Shown here in pieces: positions 1 to 9,461 of a stretch of DNA of 64,000 bases. Source of the stretch: Larix kaempferi (Eukaryota; Streptophyta; Pinopsida; Pinales; Pinaceae). The stretch lies in contig BSBM01000877.1 in assembly GCA_027924585.1 (NCBI GenBank), positions 3,969,501 to 4,033,500 on the forward strand, written 5' to 3'. Made by a program: the position numbers and the translations under genes. The notes beneath the pieces were generated by a model, which worked only from the letters and a program-made list of their open reading frames with translations, was not told the DNA's origin and searched no databases. The stretch's first letter is position 1. Each line of letters starts with the position of its first letter.

Positions 1-315
1 GATGTACCAACAGAACCATTGAAGGGATTCATGTTCCAAGTGAAAGGATGCAAGTGGAACTTTGTTGACATCAAATGTATTATGCAAATTGAAATATTGT
101 TCTGCTCGATATATCCATCCAGTCAGATCATCGCCATTGAAGCAAGGAAAATCAAGCTTCATCCCATAAAAGGTGTTGGAAGAAGAGAACCCAGTGTCTG
201 CAAAAGACTCTGGCTATTGTCTATTGTTCATGGCTGAAGGCTGAAGATGGAGGCTGAGAATTTTTTCATCCAGGTCTTGAAGTTTGGTCTTGAGGGTTGC
301 AAGTTATTCCTCCAT
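1..315 (-). pseudogene. Ty3-gypsy gag (element C), partial
   Basis: The minus-strand translation from an ATG at 313-315 runs off the window edge. It contains KLDFPCFNGDD, then GWIYRAEQYF and LASFHLEHESLQW. This is the signature start of the retrotransposon gag (capsid) domain of plant Ty3-gypsy elements, which packages the element RNA into virus-like particles. Two in-frame stops lie in the first 35 codons, before the capsid domain, so the copy is dead. The family is recognised by motif only. The start is the first ATG ahead of the capsid domain and the upstream leader separates it from a primer site at 1084-1099, which fits the 5' end of a minus-strand element. Confidence 0.75.
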
Positions 316-1083
316 GTTTTTTGCTCTGTTAGTAAAAGAAAGTTTTGATTTGGGAAAATCTATGATGGTTAATTGGGGTTTAACTAGGTTTTGGACACTT
401 TCTAATGGACATGGAAGTAGAAAATGGGAATTTTAGAAGCGGGGTGAAAGAATGAGAAAATTTGTCAAACAGGGACAAAGAAGCAAAAATAGGAAATGAA
501 CACTGTGGAAAAATTTGAAGGCAATTGGGTGAAAATTGAAGAAGTTGTGGCAAACCCTAAAAATAGACAGATGTCAGATTTCTGGCTTTGGGAAGTGGAA
601 TTTGGGATAGGATCCTCAGGAATGAAATATGTAGAATGGGATTGCAGGGGTGTCCGTTATCTGCTATTTTTCAGTTGAAAATAGATATGGACCCCAGGTA
701 TGCTCAGATTCCTAACAGTTCAAGGGATTCACTCAGCCACCAATGTTGTTTGATGACTTGCGTATTGGGGCAGTACCCCTCACTCCACGTCTCAGGTAAA
801 ACTGATAACTACTTTTCCACAAACGACAGCTCTTGGTTTACCTCACGGGTGGGAACTAGTCAATCAGGTAGGGGTAGTTTCCCTTTTCGCTAGCATTTCC
901 TCTTAATGAGCCAACTAATTTGGGGTTCCCGTGGTACCTCTCACAATGAGTTTTAGGGCTATGCTCAAGTACTTCCCACAGTTCAACAGATAGGGATTAT
1001 TCCTAGATCCAAACCTGCAATTGAAAGGAACAATACAGATGCGAAAAAAAATTTGGAAGAAATTCCACCCAACGAGCCCAAGA
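316..1083 (-). other. 5' leader of gypsy element C
   Basis: This stretch lies between the primer site and the gag start of element C. I see no ORF with a recognisable product on either strand; the short open frames here lack codon structure or known motifs. It is best read as untranslated leader. Confidence 0.5.
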
Positions 1084-1099
1084 AAGTGCTCTGATACCA
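1084..1099 (-). promoter_or_regulatory. primer binding site of element C
   Basis: On the minus strand the sequence reads TGGTATCAGAGCACTT, complementary to the 3' end of initiator tRNA-Met as in most plant LTR elements. It lies two bases inside the LTR end at 1102 and fixes that boundary and the minus orientation of C. Confidence 0.8.
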
Positions 1100-1101
1100 G
1101 A

Positions 1102-1197
1102 TGTGAGGAACCTGCAACAATTAATTGATGAAAACACACTATATATTAGAAGATAGAAGAGGTTTATTAATCGCAGGCCATTTTGAGGGGGAAACCT
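1102..1197 (-). repeat. 5' LTR of element C, inner part
   Basis: This is the inner 96 bp of a 358 bp LTR split by element A; the rest is 22923-23184. Read on the minus strand the joined LTR begins TGTTAGGAACC and ends GGTTCCTCACA, a good inverted TG..CA terminus. The last five bases (AACCT, 1193-1197) are the target duplication of element A. Confidence 0.75.
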
Positions 1198-1500
1198 TGT
1201 GTTGGAGAAAACTTCCTATGGATTCGGGTGGACCACAACAGACAGTTGACTGCCAGAAATTAACTCAATTCTCAATGCTATACTATATAAACGACAATGC
1301 TAAGACAATGAAGAACATAACCAACCTCGATCCAAACGTTTGGTGTATATCCATGTTGGAGCTTTCAATCCGTGCACTTGAACCTGCAAATTAGTCTTGA
1401 CAACCAATAGACAACAAGCGCATATAATATATAAATGACATTAACATCATCAATAGCAATGGTCCATGATATGATAAGTAAATGCAACCCAATGTAATAT
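1198..1500 (-). repeat. 3' LTR of element A, outer part
   Basis: These 303 bp match the start of the right-hand LTR (from 21990) and part of the LTR of K (from 60103). The copy stops exactly where element D starts; AATAT at 1496-1500 is the target duplication of D. Together with 8816-9440 it makes 928 bp, the same length as the other LTR. Confidence 0.9.
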
Positions 1501-2104
1501 TGTTGAGATATTGTAACTTCAAAGAATATTATATTTGTACTTTATTATTTCGGAGATGTTTCATTCCTCCGTGAAGATCTTCTTGTATATCCGGAGATGT
1601 TTATTCCTCCGTCGGAATGTGGTAACTCGGGTTATTAGACTTCCCTAGTGGGGGTCGGCCCTGTATATGTTATGTGGGTCAAAGGGTTATTAGACCACCC
1701 TAGAGGGGTCAGTCCAGTATGTTGTAGTGGGGTATTTAACCCATTGGTTAAATACGAGCCTACGTGTACCTGTGTACAATACATGTCAGTGTAGTGTATA
1801 AATAGAGGAGGTGTGTTCTTCATTTGACACACACACTCACTTGAGAAAGGTGCACTTGTGGAGGAGAGGTCTGCTATGGTGGAGGAGGAGATCATATCTT
1901 TGGTTTGCATCTTTTTGTATTGCTGGTCATCTATATTGAGGAAGCTTTACTGAGTTTTCTACCCCATGAGGGTTTCCTAGGATAAATCTGTGTCTCTTGT
2001 GTTTATGCTATGCTTGTTGTTTCTTCAGTGATCCTGTATATGCTATTATTGTGAAATGGAATGTAATGCTGCTATTTTCAGTCTTAGCATATTAAATATT
2101 AACA
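1501..2104 (+). repeat. 5' LTR of element D
   Basis: It begins TGTTGAGATATTG and ends TATTAACA, followed at once by the primer site. It aligns end to end with 8207-8810 without net length change. It holds a TATA motif near its middle and resembles, more distantly, the LTRs of element F. Confidence 0.95.
1797..1805 (+). promoter_or_regulatory. TATA box of D LTR
   Basis: TATAAATAG lies about 60 bp after a CCATTGG box (from 1741). The same motif is at 8503-8511 in the 3' LTR, and in reverse at 26341-26349 and 57425-57433 in the F LTRs. This conserved placement in all four LTR copies supports a role as the U3 core promoter. Confidence 0.6.
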
Positions 2105-2116
2105 TGGTATCAGAGC
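2105..2116 (+). promoter_or_regulatory. primer binding site of element D
   Basis: TGGTATCAGAGC directly abuts the 5' LTR. This is the complement of the initiator tRNA-Met 3' end used by Ty1-copia and many gypsy elements. Confidence 0.9.
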
Positions 2117-5073
2117 TAACCTGAAGGAAGGCAAGGTATGGCACTTACAACACTTGCTTTACTTACGACAATTTGAAGGTTAGGGTTTTACATAGCAAAA
2201 ACCAGTCATCGTGGAACTTTCGCTATAAATCCATTTATGAGAAGTTTCAGGGTCTGAAAAGTTTACAGATCGAAGATAACATCCCCAGGTACCTTGTGTC
2301 CAAAGGGTACCCTCAGATTCGTTGTACTTTATGAGTTATGATCAGTACAAGTTAGGGTTTCTGCCTCTTCCAGATCTCAATCAAAATCAGGTAACCTTGG
2401 AAAAAAGGTCATAACTTGGGCTAGGAAGCTCCAAATGAAATTTCGTAAAAAGTGACAGGTAGTACACAGACTTTACTATCTCAGAAAACGTTTTTAGAGG
2501 CCGAAGGTGAACTAGTGACATGTGGCATGCCGTACAAGTTTGCTCTCTTGTTTTATCCCATAAACAGGTCACGTTGCGACACTTGGCATAACTCTCTCTC
2601 AGAGAGTCCAATTGAGGTCAGACCTATCAGGATAGAAATATAACAGGGCGAGATATCTCAAGAAAATTTTTTAGAGGCCGAAGTTCAAACAGTGACACGT
2701 GGAATGCCGTACAAGTTCGCTCTCCTGTTTTATCCCATAAACAGGTCATGTTGCGACACTTGGCATAACTCTCTCTTAGAAAATCCAATTGAGGTCAGAC
2801 CTATCAGGATGGAAAGATGACAGGTCAGACTACTACAGAAAACGTTTTCAGACCCTGTGGAGCAAAAATTTCAGAGTTATAGCAGAAACAATCAGGTGCA
2901 TATTTCTGTCAAAACAGAATTATTTTTGGAGCACCTTTATTCATGGCTTCCAGAATTTAGGGTTTCGGAGAAAGTTAGAATTTTTGGAATCGGAATCCAC
3001 GGCTGGAAGCTCCTCGGAAAAATAAGATTTTAGAGCCTTGGATCAAACCTTTTGATTGAGCAAAAGGGTGGGCTTCATCAAACCCTAGTTCGGGATCCTG
3101 TCAAGAAGATCTAGAAGTTTGAAAGGCAATTTTGAGGGGTCAATTTTTGGAGATTTCAAAATTGAAGTATGCTAGTTTGATCAGCTCAGCAAGACACATC
3201 CTTCCATTCATTCGGAAGTGTGAAAGTCAAAGATTGAATTTTGAGGGTTTCTCTAGCAAACCCTAATCAAGCTCCAGATCAAGTTTCAGGGGGAGTTGAG
3301 GCTAAGGCCTTACATAAGAAGACTATAAGAAGTCTCGACAGGTATGACTTGAGGTTCAGGTATGTCTTGAAATCTGATTCTTGATTAAATTCATAATGTG
3401 TTTGTCTTCATGTTATTTATTAGTACAATCTTGATTAATGTTAGAATTTTCTTATCACCCTAGTAATAGTATGAATGCATGTGAATGATTGAAGACATTC
3501 ATTGATTAGGGCTATATGATTGTACTAATGCATTATGGTGTTGTATGAGGTTGATGTCGTTTGCTAACAAGATACAGGTACATCACAAAAGACAAATCAA
3601 GCTCCTTAAAACATGACAACATGAAGACAAAGACTCATCCATAATCTTTGTTCTACTTACGAGGTATGTATGACTTTGTTATATTATGCTTAACCTATGA
3701 GACATGCAGGTTCTAGCTCAGGGTCTCGAAATCATTGAAGAGATTGTTTAGGTATGTTGTACATAGCTAAGCAGATATACTAATCCAGGTATGTTTTCCT
3801 ATGACAAGTTAGAATCTTACCTTAGGATCCCTTATATAAGTATACTTGGTATGATTGGTTATGCTTATTCATAAAGTTAGTAATCAAGGGTTTATGCATA
3901 TTATGTCTCTTATCTTGATGATCTAATTAACCAGAAGAGTACTATGATCAAACAAGAATATGCAGAAGTAAAAGAAGACTTCCTTGAAACCTTGAATATT
4001 ATCTATAATCATGACTATACATTTTCAAAGATTATTTAGAACTAGAATGTTTTGATAATATTGAGAATATACTAATGAATGTATGTCTGTGTATGAGGAT
4101 GACACTAGTGCACACTTGAGCATGCACAGTGGTACAGAATGAATAGAAGTTCAAAAGACATATAGAAGATCAAGCGGGAGGCAACCACACAAACATAAAA
4201 GATAAGTATTTGAGTTGTTATTTGAAATAGTAAATGATATTGCTTGTATGCATATTTGTATTCCTAGAATATATCATGCTGAGTGTAAACATTCATAGAG
4301 CATTGAACAGTATACTACTAATATGCATATGATTGGTAAGTTGGACAAACATTCCATTGTTGCTTGTCTAGAATGAAACCTCTTTGCTGACATGCTGAGA
4401 GCTGTGCACACTCTCAATAGTATGTTCTGGTAGAGATGGAAGGCATCTAGATAGCCATTGTATGCATACAGGATATGGGAAAGTGTTGTGCCAAAGTATT
4501 GGTCAAAATAGTTACATAACTATGTAAATGATATATGTATGCATAATAGGTTATCATGTCAATATGATTTGATGATTATGAAGTATTACTAATCATGTAC
4601 TTAATTTTTATTTGTAGGAAAGATCATGATGAATGATGAACACTGAACAAGCGATGGATGTTCAAACAAAAGGATTTACAAATCAAACACACTATAGAAG
4701 GCTTGTGGCTAGAAAATTCTCTTAGAAAGAGGAAGAGAATCATGATAAGATGTTTGCTCCAAGTGGCTAGATAAGACCATTCTATTAATGGTGTAATTAA
4801 AGAAGAAGTGTGAATCAGGTTCTTTATGGGTACCCAGGATCGATAATCAATTGATGAGCTTAATGATCACCATGGGTGATGAGGATCTCAACCTTTGATA
4901 CAAGGTTGAATATTGTTTCTATACACAGACGATATGGTGCATAAAGGAACCAAAAGTTTGAATTTGTAACAATGTACTAACCAAACCTCTACCGATCCAA
5001 TGTACTAACCAAACCTCTACCTCAAGTAAAGTTTTCTGAGACAAACTTAATATAGTTCAGAAGGACCCTCCTC
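2117..5073 (+). other. leader of element D with candidate long intron
   Basis: This non-coding region has no ORF with recognisable domains. It contains a twice-repeated block (about 2460-2640 and 2660-2815, sharing TTTAGAGGCCGAAG and CCCATAAACAGGTCA). A donor-like CGACAG/GTATGACTTG at 3336-3351 and an acceptor-like TTTTTATTTGTAG/GAAAG ending at 4617 are both conserved in element F (donor near 55813, acceptor near 29484, minus strand), so positions 3342-4617 may be an intron. The long stretch from 3300 to 4620 aligns with F in the same order. Splicing is inferred from conservation of the sites only. Confidence 0.55.
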
Positions 5074-5084
5074 GAAAGGGGGAG
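5074..5084 (+). promoter_or_regulatory. internal second polypurine tract of D
   Basis: CTCGAAAGGGGGAG then TG closely matches the true tract at the 3' LTR (CTCGTTAAGGGGGAG then TG). The copy sits at the exact junction between leader and tandem arrays. It may mark an ancestral 3' LTR start, with everything from 5085 to 8206 added later. Confidence 0.5.
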
Positions 5085-5223
5085 TGATGTGATAACTCAT
5101 GATGAGATTGCCTGCATCGACAGTGAGGTCGATAATGAGGATACCTATATTAGTGATGCCGACAAAGAGGTTGGTGGATGGTCCTTAGATAGGGTCAAAG
5201 GTGACAAGGGGATTGCATCATCC

Positions 5224-5680
5224 TTGAACATATGTTCTAAAGAGAGCCGTAGACGTATGTCTTCGAGAATGAAGTCCTTGGTGGACATGATAGGATTGCA
5301 TCATCCTCAAGAGAGCCGTAGACGTATGTCTTCGAGAATGAAGTTCTTCATGAACATGTGAGGGGATTGGATCATCCTTGGACTTCAGTCCTAAAGAAGA
5401 GCCGTAGACGTATGTCTTCGAGAATGAAGTCCTTGGTGGACATGATAGGATTGCATCATCCTCAAGAGAGCCGTAGACGTATGTCTTCGAGAATGAAGTT
5501 CTTGATGAACATGTGAGGGGATTGGATCATCCCTAGACTTCAGTCCTAAAGAAGAGTCGTAGACGTATGTCTTCGAGAATGAATTTTTTGGTGAACATGT
5601 GAGGGGATTGGATCATCCCTAGACTTCAGTCCTAAAGAAGAGCCGTAGACGTATGTCTTCGAGAATGAAGTCCTTGGTGG
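5224..5680. repeat. tandem array 1 of D (alternating 69/86 bp)
   Basis: The block GAGCCGTAGACGTATGTC recurs at 5244, 5313, 5399, 5468, 5554 (one change) and 5640, spacing 69, 86, 69, 86, 86. Most units carry GGATTG..ATCATCC. The 90-codon open frame across it (5089-5361) is a by-product of the repeat and has no known motif. Confidence 0.85.
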
Positions 5681-6329
5681 ACGGTTGAGGATTAAGTCAT
5701 CCTTGGACGTAGTCCTAAATGTATGGTTGAGGATTAAGTCATCCTTGGACGTAGGTCCTAAATGTACGGTTGAGGATTAAGTCATCCTTGGACGTAGGTC
5801 CTAAATGTACGGTTGAGGATTAAGTCATACTTGGAAGTAGGTCCTAAATGTACGGTTGAGGATTAAGTCATCCTTGGACGTGGTCCTAAATGGACGGTGG
5901 AGGATTAAGTCATCCTTGGACGTAGTCCTAAATGTATGGTGGAGGATTAAGTCATCCTTGGACGTAGGTCCTAAATGTACGGTTGAGGATTAAGTCATCC
6001 TTGGAGGTAGGTCCTAAATGTACGGTTGAGGATTAAGTCATCCTTGGACGTAGGTCCTAAATGTACGGTTGAGGATTAAGTCATCCTTGGACGTAGGTCC
6101 TAAATGTACGGTTGAGGATTAAGTCATCCTTGGACGTGGTCCTAAATGTACGGTTGAGGATTAAGTCATCCTTGGACGTAGGTCGTAAATGTACGGTTGA
6201 GTATTAAGTCATCCTTGGACGTAGGTCCTAAATGTACGGCTGAGGATTAAGTCATCCTTGGACGTAGGTCCTAAATGTACGGTTGAGGATTAAGTCATCC
6301 TTGGACGTTGGTCCTAAATGTACGGTTGT
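5681..6329. repeat. tandem array 2 of D (43-44 bp)
   Basis: About 15 copies of a unit containing GAGGATTAAGTCATCCTTGG followed by ACGTAGGTCCTAAATGTACG. Period 43-44 bp is not a multiple of three, so no long frame stays open. The unit shares its core with arrays 1, 3 and 4. Confidence 0.9.
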
Positions 6330-6813
6330 GGATTAAATCATCCTTGGACAGTAAATCCAGTAATTTCGAAAGGAAGGATAGTCCTAAATGAATTGAGTGG
6401 ATTAAATCATCCTTGGACAGTAAATCCAGTAATTCCGAAAGGAAGGATAGTCCTAAATGAATTGAGTGGATTAAATCATCCTTGGATAGTAAATCCAGTA
6501 ATTCCGAAAGGAAGGATAGTCCTAAATGAATTGAGTGGATTAAATCATCCTTGGACAGTAAATCCAGTAATTCCGAAAGGAAGGATAGTCCTAAATGAAT
6601 TGAGTGGATTAAATCATCCTTGGACAGTAAATCCAGTAATTCCGAAAGGAAGGATAGTCCTAAATGAATTGAGTGGATTAAATCATCCTTGGACAGTAAA
6701 TCCAGTAATTCCGAAAGGAAGGATAGTCCTAAATGAATTGAATGGATTAAATCATCCTTGGACAGTAAATCCAGTAATTTTGAAAGGAAGGATAGTCCTA
6801 AATGATATTGAGT
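6330..6813. repeat. tandem array 3 of D (69 bp)
   Basis: Seven units start at 6330, 6399, 6468, 6537, 6606, 6675 and 6744, near identical, each with GGATTAAATCATCCTTGGAC. The period of 69 bp keeps a 179-residue frame open (6318-6857) as 23-residue repeats, but the protein has no known motif and its openness follows from the period. I do not call a gene. Confidence 0.9.
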
Positions 6814-7250
6814 GGACTAATCATCCTGTAAATAGATTGGGATTGCCTCATCCCTAGACATGGTGATATGTCTTAAACTGATAAGGACTAATCATCCTGT
6901 AAATAGATTGGGATTGCCTCGTCCCTAGACATGGTGAGATGTCTTAAAGTGATAAGGACTAATCATCCTGTAAATAGATTGGGATTGCCTTGTCCCTAGA
7001 CATGGTGAAATGTCTTAAAGTGATAAGGACTAATCATCCAGTAAATAGATTGGGATTGCCTCGTCCCTAGACATGGTGAGGTGTCTTAAAGTGATAAGGA
7101 TTGATCATCCTGTAAGTTGATCTGGATTGCATCATCCATGGACATGAGAGTTGTCTTAAACCGAGAGGGGCTGATCATCCCGTAAGCAGATCAGGATTGT
7201 ATCATCCTTGGACCTACGTCCTAAAGTGAGAGGGATTGATCATCCCGTAA
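6814..7250. repeat. tandem array 4 of D (71 bp)
   Basis: Units begin GGACTAATCATCCTGTAAAT at 6814, 6885, 6956 and 7027, then two or three diverging copies to about 7250 (GGATTGATCATCC.., GGGCTGATCATCC..). Each contains GGGATTGCCTCGTCCCTAG and GTCTTAAA. Confidence 0.85.
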
Positions 7251-7284
7251 TTGGATCTTGTGTGTTGCAGGGTATGCTGCTATT

Positions 7285-7545
7285 GTGTATACTTGTATTG
7301 ATGAGGATACTTGTATTGATGATATGTATACTTGTATTGATGAGGATACTTGTATTGATGATGTGTATACTTGTATTGATGAGGATACTTGTATTGATGA
7401 TGTGTATACTTGTATTGATGAGGATACTTGTATTGATGATGTGTATACTTGTATTGATGAGGATACTTGTATTGATGATGTGTATACTTGTATTGATGAG
7501 GATACTTGTATTAATGATATTTATACTTGTATTGATGATGTTGTT
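7285..7545. repeat. tandem array 5 of D (39 bp)
   Basis: About six and a half copies of a unit that contains TACTTGTATTGATGAGGA. Because 39 is a multiple of three, two frames are open: one gives the acidic 13-residue repeat TCIDEDTCIDDVY, the other a hydrophobic LVLMRI type repeat. Neither is likely to be a gene. Confidence 0.9.
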
Positions 7546-7665
7546 GATCGTGATGATCTAGATGACGATGTTATTGATCGTGATGATCTAGATGACGATG
7601 CTGCTGATCGTGATGATCTAGATGACGATGCTGCTGATCGTGATGATCTAGATAACGATGTTGTT
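7546..7665. repeat. tandem array 6 of D (30 bp)
   Basis: Four copies of a 30 bp unit with GATCGTGATGATCTAGATGA. It grades into array 7 through the shared GATCGTGATGA core. Confidence 0.85.
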
Positions 7666-7998
7666 GATCATGTGATGACGATGCTGATGATCGTGTGATG
7701 ATGATGCTGATGATCGTGTGATGACGATGTTGATGATCATGTGATGACGATGCTGATGATCGTGAGATGACGATGCTGATGATCGTGAGATGACGATGCT
7801 GATGATCATGTGATGACGATGCTGATGATCATGTGATGACGATGCTGATGACGATGCTGATGATCGTGTGATGACGATGCTGATGATCGTGAGATGACGA
7901 TGCTGATGATCGTGAGATGACGATGCTGATGATCGCGTGACGACGATGTTGATGATCGTGAGATGACGAAGCTGATGATCGTGTGATGACGATAATCG
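7666..7998. repeat. tandem array 7 of D (about 21-24 bp)
   Basis: About fourteen irregular copies of GATGACGATGCTGATGATCG with spacers GTGT, GTGA or ATGT. After it comes about 200 bp of unique sequence leading to the polypurine tract. Confidence 0.8.
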
Positions 7999-8197
7999 TG
8001 AGGATCCAGATGATGATATTGTTGTAGCTGTTCAAGTGCTACAGAAGATAAAGACTCAATACTGAAGATGTCGATGTTCCAGTAACTGCTTGAGTTACTG
8101 ATGATGTTGAGAAAGCTTCCAATGATTTATAGATGTATCATGTATGATGTTGATGACTCCTTGCTCGTGCAGATGTTGTTATAATATCCTTCTCGTT

Positions 8198-8206
8198 AAG
8201 GGGGAG
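8198..8206 (+). promoter_or_regulatory. polypurine tract of element D
   Basis: AAGGGGGAG lies directly before the 3' LTR start (TGTTGAG). It is the expected plus-strand primer. Confidence 0.9.
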
Positions 8207-8810
8207 TGTTGAGATATTGTAACTTCAAAGAATATTATATTTGTACTTTATTATTCCGGAGATGTTTCATTCCTCCGTGAAGATCTTATTGTATATCCGG
8301 AGATGTTTATTCCTCCGTCGGAATGTGGTAACTCGGGTTATTAGACTTCCCTAGTGGGGGTCGTCCCTGTATATGTTATGTGGGTCAAAGGGTTATTAGA
8401 CCACCCTAGAGGGGTCAGCCCAGTCAGTTGTAGTGGGGTATTTAACCCATTGGTTAAATACGAGCCTACGTGTACCTGTGTAAAATACATGTCAGTGTAG
8501 TGTATAAATAGAGGAGGTGTGTTCCTCATTTGACACACACACTCACTTTAGAAAGGCGCACTTGTGGAGGAGAGGTATGCTATGGTGTAGGAGGAGATCA
8601 TATCTTTGGTTTGCATCTTTGTGTATTGTTGGTCATCTATATTGAGGAAGCTTTACTGGGTTTTCTACCCCATGAGGGTTTCCCAGGATAAATCTGTGTC
8701 TCTTGTGTTTATGCTATGCTTGTTGTTTCTTCAGTGATCCTGTATATGCTATTATTGTGAAATGGAATGTAATGCTGCTATTTTTAGTCTTAGCATATTA
8801 AATATTAACA
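8207..8810 (+). repeat. 3' LTR of element D
   Basis: 604 bp, same length as the 5' LTR, and bounded by the polypurine tract at left and the target duplication AATAT (8811-8815) at right. Confidence 0.95.
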
Positions 8811-8815
8811 AATAT

Positions 8816-9440
8816 AAACAACATTCACAACATTAATGGACGAGAATATGAGTATTTCTATTAATAAATAACAAGAAGTACAATGTGATACAACCTCTTG
8901 TCGGCAACCAATCTGAACCAAGATCCGGGTCAAGCCACTTGTGCCTCCACCAATTCAATCCTCGATGGAATGGAAAACTCAAACTATAATAGAATTTTGG
9001 AAGGTGAACATAAAGGGTTCACAACTACAAGGATCAATGAGTGTAGACTCAAGATAAGGAAAAAATCCACTAGAGTTCTCTTGCTCTCCTTTCTCCTCCC
9101 ATCCATAAGCCATATGTGCTCAATATATAGTCCTCTCAAAGGTAAGTGAAAGGACACATCAAGGTGTTTTGAGGCAAATGGAGGGCCAAAGGTCACCCTA
9201 TGACTGCTTTTTGGGAGTAAAAAGTAATTAACTAGTGATTTTTATCATTTTACATGCTACCCGTGGGCTATAGTAATCCAACTCGCGGGTACGCCCACTG
9301 CAATGATGTAGCTAGTGTACAGAGGAAAAAATAGGGAAAATAGTGTGTCTGAAGGATATAAAGTGGATCTGAGTCAGTAAAATGGATCCTGCAGGCCAAA
9401 GAGTGCTGATGCTCATAAGGTGGAAAATTACGTTGTAACA
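8816..9440 (-). repeat. 3' LTR of element A, inner part
   Basis: These 625 bp align with 22293-22917. A reverse-strand CTATATATTG (9121-9130), also present in the other LTR and in K, is a candidate TATA region. The end TTGTAACA at 9433-9440 abuts the polypurine tract. Confidence 0.9.
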
Positions 9441-9461
9441 GATGCCCCCTAATGTGTGAGG
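9441..9461 (-). promoter_or_regulatory. polypurine tract of element A
   Basis: The plus-strand GATGCCCCCTAATGTGTGAG reads on the minus strand as CACACATTAGGGGGCATC just before the 3' LTR. A near-identical block flanks the 3' LTR of element B at 30847-30867. Confidence 0.85.

Larger units (their letters stand above)
1501..8810 (+). mobile_element. non-autonomous LTR retrotransposon D with tandem-array interior
   Basis: The element is 7310 bp with two 604 bp LTRs (1501-2104 and 8207-8810) and 5 bp duplication AATAT (1496-1500, 8811-8815). It has an initiator-Met primer site and a polypurine tract. The 6.1 kb interior has no gag, protease, RT or integrase. It is a leader of about 3 kb followed by about 3 kb of tandem arrays in seven successive unit types. 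LTRs and leader match element F, which keeps a copia RT-RNase H, so D is probably a deletion or replacement derivative mobilised in trans by that copia family. By class it fits a large retrotransposon derivative (LARD). LTR differences are about 16 in 604 by hand count, so it is younger than its host A. Confidence 0.9.

Noticed and set aside
1084-1099. tRNA gene fragment
   Set aside because: Only the primer-site complement is present; no cloverleaf can be formed from the flanks.
6318-6857. 179-residue open frame with 23-residue repeats
   Set aside because: It is array 3 of D; the 69 bp period keeps a frame open by construction and no motif or start context supports a gene.
7258-7698. Acidic Cys-containing 146-residue frame (TCIDEDTCIDDVY repeats)
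   Set aside because: A 39 bp tandem array opens two unrelated frames at once. There is no sign of a calcium-binding or toxin-like protein beyond repeat arithmetic.
5224-7998. CRISPR array
   Set aside because: Repeats are contiguous, with no unique spacers, and the units change gradually. The setting is a plant LTR element.
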